From: Myxococcales bacterium
Lineage (GTDB): Bacteria; Myxococcota; Polyangia; Fen-1088
Direction: 5' to 3'
NCBI GenBank assembly: GCA_003159055.1
Contig: PMLH01000543.1
Coordinates: forward strand, 1-7,189
DNA length: 7,189 nt
Shown in pieces: positions 6,030-7,189 of the stretch. Every line of letters starts with the position of its first letter. Within the stretch, counting starts at the first letter, position 1. Position numbers and translations under genes: made by a program. Below the pieces are notes generated by a model. It made no database searches. It was not told where the DNA came from and was given only the letters and a program-made list of their open reading frames with translations.

Positions 6030-6524
6030 TTGCCAATTCTCTACACCTTGAATGATGAGCTCCTCGATGCGGTTTTCCTGCGCGACGCCGACGAGGTTTG
6101 CAAATTGCTCGCGCGAGGGGCCGACCCCAACGCCTTCAACGAGGAACGTTGTACGCCGCTGATGATGGCCACGGTCGAGGGCGATGTCGAGATCGCGCGC
6201 AGCTTGCTAGAGGCTGGTGCCGACCCGAACTTGGTCGACGGCGACGGCTGGACCGCGCTCGATGTGGCGGTCTATCGCCGGACGCTCGACCTGGTTTGGC
6301 TGCTCTTGCAGTATGGGGCTGCCGCCACCGCGCAGACAGATACCGGCAGCAAAGTGCTGGTGCGCGCGATGTTCGGAGGGCAGCGGAATGCCGACGAAAT
6401 CCTGCGCCTGCTTCCCGGTTGGGGCAGCGCTGGTGACTTGCCGGCCACCTTGGCCACGGTCGCCGCGGCGGCGCGCCGTTTCGGCGCCCCGCTCGATCAA
6501 CCGAAGGCGAAAGCCGTCAACTAG
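6030..6524 (+). CDS. Small ankyrin-repeat protein
   Basis: A 164-residue protein, probably cytoplasmic, with three ankyrin repeats at about residues 8-36, 41-69 and 73-103. The repeats show the usual T-P/A-L-x-x-A openings ('CTPLMMA', 'GWTALDVA') and GADPN turns (30-34, 63-67); the first lacks the opening motif and acts as a cap. The C-terminal 60 residues are Ala-rich and do not match the repeat. Ankyrin repeats bind partner proteins; the partner is unknown. There is no signal peptide. A TAG at 6024-6026 in the same frame forces the start to TTG-6030 or TTG-6048. TTG-6030 has a GGATAGGG purine run immediately upstream, so I chose it with low certainty. The gene is alone on its strand and converges on the DUF362 gene. 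Confidence 0.85.
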   Translation: MPILYTLNDELLDAVFLRDADEVCKLLARGADPNAFNEERCTPLMMATVEGDVEIARSLLEAGADPNLVDGDGWTALDVAVYRRTLDLVWLLLQYGAAATAQTDTGSKVLVRAMFGGQRNADEILRLLPGWGSAGDLPATLATVAAAARRFGAPLDQPKAKAVN

Positions 6525-6541
6525 GTAGGTAGGGACGGTTC

Positions 6542-7189
6542 CTAGCCCGCGGTCGCCGCTGGCTTGACCGCCTTCCGCTGGTGCTTCCACTCGGGCGATT
6601 CGACGATGGCCATGCCCACCAGGCGCAGACCTTCCAGCAGCTGCTTGGTGGTCATGCGCGTGATGCGGCCGTCGACTGTGCCGACATCGGGATAGCCGCG
6701 CTCGTCGGGCGTAACCTTGCCCCAGGACGAGAACAGCTTGCCCCAGTCGCTTTCCAGGATGGGCTTCATGGCCTTCTCGGCGTAGCGCGGGTACCAGAAC
6801 ATGTCGTGGTACGCGACCGAGGCCACGTACGCCCAAGGCGCAAGCCACGTCTTGAGCGACCACTCGACGGGCTTCTTCAGCGGTCCCCAGTAAATGCGGT
6901 GCTGATTGCGAGAGGCGAAGGTCATCTGCTTGAAGGGGCCGTCGAAGTTCCAGTTCTCCTGGGCAGCGTCCACGTCGCCGACGACTTCGATGTCGCGCAC
7001 GTCGCCGCATCCCAGGCCCAGGTCGTGAGCGAGGCGGATGAACTTGCAGTCTTTGAGCGGATCGAAGCCCATCAGCTTGGCCGCCAATGCATCGATGGCC
7101 ACCTGATCGCTCGACGCCAGCAGCACGTTCTTTACGTGCGGAACCATGCAGCGCGGGCCGGGCCCGTCGCCGGCGAAGGTGCCGTCCAT
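6542..7189 (-). CDS. DUF362-family protein, C-terminal part (5' end beyond window)
   Basis: The C-terminal 215 residues of a DUF362 protein, a family of unresolved function often linked to iron-sulphur or redox proteins. 'MDGTFAGDGPGPR' (1-13), 'NVLLASSDQVAIDALAAKLMGFDP' (21-44) and 'LAHDLGLGCGDVRDIEVVGD' (53-72) match the second half of the family domain. A Trp/Tyr/Phe-rich tail of about 140 residues follows, with the aromatics densest at 80-133. The window ends on an ATG codon, but that methionine sits inside the conserved domain and the whole first half of the domain is missing, so the real start is further upstream. There are no membrane helices or CxxCxxC ferredoxin clusters in this part. 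TAG at 6544-6542 is 17 nt from the convergent ankyrin stop, with no clear terminator between. Confidence 0.85.
   Translation of the reverse strand: MDGTFAGDGPGPRCMVPHVKNVLLASSDQVAIDALAAKLMGFDPLKDCKFIRLAHDLGLGCGDVRDIEVVGDVDAAQENWNFDGPFKQMTFASRNQHRIYWGPLKKPVEWSLKTWLAPWAYVASVAYHDMFWYPRYAEKAMKPILESDWGKLFSSWGKVTPDERGYPDVGTVDGRITRMTTKQLLEGLRLVGMAIVESPEWKHQRKAVKPAATAG

Noticed and set aside
6521..6545. CTAGG...CCTAG palindrome over the two convergent stop codons, as a bidirectional terminator
   Set aside because: The stem is only 5 bp with a 15-nt loop and no T-tract on either side; it follows largely from both genes ending in TAG.
6207..7010. A 267-codon minus-strand open frame
   Set aside because: It is out of frame with the DUF362 gene and antisense to the ankyrin gene; both of those match known families.
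7187..7189. ATG at the window edge as the true start of the DUF362 gene
   Set aside because: The methionine lies within the conserved domain and the first half of the domain is absent, so the gene continues past the edge.

Overview
This is a GC-rich bacterial chromosomal window with nine protein genes, seven on the minus strand. It most likely comes from Myxococcota or a related deltaproteobacterial lineage. The main reason is the style of two surface proteins: a lipoprotein with a roughly 100-residue Asp/Ala-rich spacer, and a secreted protein of Cys-rich 'Dickkopf-N-like' modules. Both are common in predatory and soil delta-proteobacteria. GTG/TTG starts and long antisense open frames fit the high GC content. 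The assignment is an inference; no rRNA or tRNA is present to test it.

Right to left on the minus strand, the region from 2454 to 1 is a recombination cluster: comM (YifB-family branch-migration helicase), a small GxxExxY-family PD-(D/E)XK protein, and the first 157 codons of recA, cut by the window edge. The three are packed without gaps: comM TGA abuts the next ATG, and that gene's TAA lies 3 nt before the recA ATG. The middle gene is bracketed by a near-perfect inverted repeat of about 32-34 nt, built from a doubled CACAGAG-type unit and lying inside its coding ends. This looks like a small mobile or repeat-associated cassette placed between comM and recA, and is the most notable feature here.

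The region from 4928 to 2690 (minus) holds a tight three-gene run with 12-13 nt gaps: an exported 20-cysteine protein, a SAM methyltransferase with an N-terminal zinc-ribbon-like motif, and a ten-helix EamA/DMT transporter. A 235-nt gap with a cluster of short repeats separates it from comM. Upstream, 5847-5104 (minus) encodes a separate Cys-containing lipoprotein.

An intergenic stretch of about 180 nt (5848-6029) is a divergent promoter region, leading on the plus strand to a short three-repeat ankyrin protein (6030-6524). This converges, 17 nt apart, on the 3' part of a DUF362-family gene whose 5' end lies beyond the window (7189-6542, minus). No stretch over 300 nt lacks a gene. I saw no RNA genes, CRISPR array, transposase, phage gene or convincing intrinsic terminator.
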